A stretch of 64,000 nucleotides of DNA, taken from the NCBI GenBank assembly GCA_008711295.1, contig VUYV01000158.1, forward strand, positions 36,094 to 100,093, written 5' to 3'. Below the pieces are notes generated by a model. The model was given only the letters and a program-made list of their open reading frames with translations, was not told the origin of the DNA and did not search any database. Source of the stretch: Anarhynchus alexandrinus. Taxonomy: Eukaryota > Chordata > Aves > Charadriiformes > Charadriidae. This document shows positions 60,876-64,000 of this stretch, piece by piece. The translations under genes and the position numbers were made by a program. The first letter of the stretch is position 1; each line of letters starts with the position of its first letter.

Positions 60876-63800
60876 TGAGAGCTGAAATGGGCTCTAGCTC
60901 AAGATCTCAGATATTCTCAGTTTCTTCTGATAAAGAGTCCAGCAATGATAACAACTCCAATGATAACAACTCGGATTCTTCCTATGTTCCTGAGGGTCAT
61001 AATGGCATAGGAGGAAATCAGATAGTTACTGGTGAAGACTTATCTGTGGCACAGTATGAAGATGACATTGAGAAATCTGTTCATCTTAATCAAGATGGCA
61101 GTATCACAGTGGAAATGAAAGTTCGATTCAAAATTAAAGAGGAAGAAACCATTAAATGGACAACCACTGTAAGTCGTGCTGGCCTTTCTGATGACAAAAA
61201 TACCACCATTTGCAATTCTGCAACGTGCGCAGACGACTGCTTATCAGATGTAAATGTATCAGAACATATAAAACCAAAAGATGCTCCATTTTTGGAGAGC
61301 TACAATAAAGAAGAGGGAGACTCAGTACAGCAGTTCAATGCAGAAATGTCAGACAAAGAATCAGAGCCTGATTTAAAAAATGCTGGTCGTAATACCTATA
61401 AGAAGAACAATTCTGCAGATCTAGATGTAAGCAATGTACCTGAGGATAATACCAGGCCTCGCTTTTATAGGCCTCCCACCCCTGGGCCAAGGCGTGTTAG
61501 ACAAAAAAAAGCAGTAGTTGAAAGTGTCACCTTGGTATCTGAGAAGGAGGTTCAGGAGAAGACAATAGGACAGTTTTCCTACAGTGAGGAAATACAGAAT
61601 GGAGAAAATAAGTCCGAGTATTGCATGGTAGCTCATTCAAGAAGAAAAAAATCAAGTGTCAGTAATCCAAAGTTTAGTGATATAAATGACAATGATTTAT
61701 TACAGCTTTCCTCAGATAATGTAAAAGAAGAAATGCTTTTTAAAGTAAGCCACAAAAGTCATGATTTAATAGAAACCACAAACAGGAAGACATTAGAAGT
61801 GTCTGATGAGGATGAATTGGTACAAAATATATTAGAGAAATCAGTTGTGGAACAAGGTACATATAATAGTTTAGTATCAACCTGCAAAGCAAACATCAGT
61901 GGTTTCATACCATCATCAAAAATTTACCAGGCAGCTAGGCCAGGTTCAGCAGACCACATCCATGAGTCATGTGACATTAAGCAAATAAAAAGATCACTGA
62001 GTTCTTTCATTAGATATTCAGAATTATGTCAGTCAGAAGGTGAAGAAAGGAAATGCAAAGCTGCTGATTTATTACCCGTTTCTCAAGATTCAGTGCATTC
62101 AACCTGTCCTGGACATAACCAGATGAAGATGGTACCTCCACATACTAAAGCTCCCATTGAGAAAATAAATCAAAAAAATGGATTCTTTCCCGTTACTGAA
62201 AGTGAGAACCAAATCAGTGTCAGGTCTGAACCTGTGATACCAACAGACGTCATTGATGACAGCCAATCTGCATTTTCCCTCACCAAAAAGAAGAAGAAGA
62301 GAAAATCGTCTAACTTTCTAGAGCAAGGCACATATGAAAATCAAAAAGGTAAAGAAATTTCAGGGATAATGAAAAGTGAGGGAATGCATATCACAAGCAA
62401 AACCACACAGGATTCCACAACACAGGCTATAGATAATTATTCTGAAATACCTCAGAAAGAAGGAACGGATTTTTTTGTAAAAAACAATGATGGGTCTGTC
62501 AATTCAGACAAAAGCATGTGTCCTGAAGATGAGTTCTATCACCAGGATTCAGTGGAACAAAATGGATTATCATCTAATAAAAAACCAAGAAGTAATAACA
62601 ACAAGTTGGCCAAGGTAAAATTGAAATCGGGCAAAAAAAATGGTTTAGTTTCATCTGCAAAGAGTGAAGATGGTCTAATGACAGTAGATTCAAACAATGA
62701 ATCTGAACACAGTCAGGATACACTGAGTACTGGGAAAGAAGGCACACATCTCTCAGCCAGTTCTTTTGAAGAGATACCTAACTTATCAATGATTTCAAAG
62801 CCATTGTCAGAAGTGCCAAAGAATCTTGATTTTGAAAAAGAAAAGGAAAATAATATTTTGGAAAATTTGTCATCAAATAAAGAGAAAAAGCAAAAGAGAA
62901 TGAAGAAAAATCTAAGTAAAGGTGCAAATAAGTTAAATATGTCAGAGAGAGCCATTACACTAGAGCCTCTAAAACAGGAGGGTTTTCAAGAGGAGGTTGT
63001 TGAGCATTCAATTGAAAACTATGTCCAAACTTGGCTGAAAAACTTCTTACCAAATTCCGTCTTACCCCCTATAAATAAAAAAGAAGGGAAGGTAGAGAAT
63101 AGCAATGTCTGTAATTTTCCTAAAGAAAATACTGATGCTTTTATAGATAAAGAAACAAGATTTATCACAAATAAAGTACATGTGACTGGCAAAAACCATC
63201 TGGTTGAACATAATCTAACCAAGAAAACATTAAAGCCTATTGGTGAATTGGGAACTTTAAAAGAATCAGCCAAAGATTCAGGTGAAAAACAAACTGACTC
63301 TTTGATTCATGCTAATACAACTATAGTAGAAGAAACCAAATATTCCGTAACGTCGGAATTTCATCATGATGGTAAGCTACACTTGTTTCATGAAACACAT
63401 GACAATGATAAAAAGACGTCAGAAGTTAATATTGAAGATAGCAACCTATATAAAAGAAAATCTGAAGTTGCTGTTCAAGTCGACTGCACAATTGTCAATG
63501 AGAAAATGGGAACTGATGCTCAGAATAATTGCATGTCTAGCACGTTGCTGCATGAACTGCAATCAGCTTTGCTTGGTCTCCAGAAAGAACACAGTGGATG
63601 CATAGGAAAAGCTTGCAGCCTTTCGGACCTTTCTCCTTCAGCTTTTGGTTCTTCCTCCAATGTCCTCCTAGCTTGGCTACTTGTACTGAATCTGAGAGAG
63701 AGTTTGATTGGGACGATCAAAGATGATATGCAAAAAAATACCTGCAGCTGTTCTGAAATATTTACACAGTTACAATTTCTGAAACAGACTACAGTCATAG

Positions 63801-64000
63801 AAAAAGTTGATGAACTGAAAGCTGCCTTCTCACATTTTCAACAATCAACAGAGAATAACTTACTGCACATTGAGAAGGAACTGAAAAAGCAGGACTCCAC
63901 GTGTTACCATGAGAATATGCCCATAGCTGAAATTCATAATGGTATACATTTGCATGAAAATGAAAAGTCAATTGAGCCTTGTATTCCAAAGGACAGTGTA
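60876..64000 (+). CDS. RP1: RP1 exon 4 (giant last exon, 3' end beyond window)
   Basis: The split codon with exon 3 gives Met271, then 1,041 codons stay open from 60878 to the window edge (residues 272-1312). Conserved RP1 blocks appear in order: SSSRSQIFSVSS (about 277-288); ITVEMKVRFKIKEEETIKW (about 347-365); RFYRPPTPGPRRVRQKK (about 466-482) followed by IGQFSYSEE. Next come a lysine-rich TKKKKKRKSS at 740-749, possibly nuclear-targeting or tubulin-binding; HSIENYVQTWLKN (982-994); EVAVQVD (about 1134-1140); and hydrophobic SSNVLLAWLLVLNL (about 1197-1210). Between blocks the sequence is Ser/Glu/Lys/Asn-rich and poorly conserved, as usual in RP1. Human exon 4 has roughly 1,890 codons, so some 800-900 more are expected to the right. 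The reading frame shows no damage in the window. Confidence 0.96.
60944..60973 (+). repeat. RP1: In-frame 15-bp tandem duplication (NDNNS twice) in RP1
   Basis: AATGATAACAACTCC is followed by the same 15 bases with one change (final G), giving residues NDNNSNDNNS near 294-303. It keeps the frame and lies in a low-complexity linker before the conserved EDDIEKS block. Confidence 0.93.

Noticed and set aside
1..64000. tRNA, rRNA, CRISPR arrays, operons or bacterial features
   Set aside because: None seen; the intron-exon structure and CR1/LTR repeats show vertebrate nuclear DNA.

Overview
The window looks like bird nuclear DNA. It holds five CR1 retrotransposon fragments, four of them with the avian CR1 3' end, and two solo LTRs of families I associate with neoavian birds. 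It also has long AT-rich intergenic DNA and the vertebrate gene order SOX17 then RP1 on the same strand. The exact species cannot be read from the sequence. A neoavian bird, rather than a galliform, is my inference from the LTR families.

Layout: positions 1-143 are the last codons of SOX17 (endoderm and vascular HMG-box transcription factor), followed by a 3' UTR with two poly(A) signals. From about 0.5 to 55.3 kb lies a gene desert in which I recognise no protein-coding gene or structural RNA gene. It carries CR1 fragments (12.2, 32.9 and 37.8 kb), one very old and much-decayed CR1-lineage reverse-transcriptase copy (about 18.1-19.8 kb), a solo ERVL-like LTR (41.3-42.2 kb), a solo ERVK-like LTR with a target-site duplication (47.0-47.6 kb), short tandem duplications, microsatellites, a GC-rich patch (25.4-25.7 kb), a 26-bp Z-DNA-like run (43.6 kb) and several perfect inverted repeats.

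From 55.35 kb to the right edge lies RP1, the doublecortin-domain protein of the photoreceptor axoneme whose human form is mutated in retinitis pigmentosa. Coding exon 2 (213 codons, DCX1 and most of DCX2), exon 3 (end of DCX2) and the first 1,041 whole codons of the giant last exon are present and open, about 1,312 residues in total. The gene runs off the window. The noncoding first exon and promoter were not found. They should lie upstream of 55.35 kb, where two paired homeodomain-type sites (51.5 and 52.7 kb) are the best regulatory candidates I can point to.

I found no new multi-gene system. The more unusual items are the ancient CR1 RT relic, the tandem in-frame acceptor and weak polypyrimidine tract at RP1 exon 4, an in-frame 15-bp duplication in RP1, and the perfect hairpins at 19.85 and 51.54 kb.
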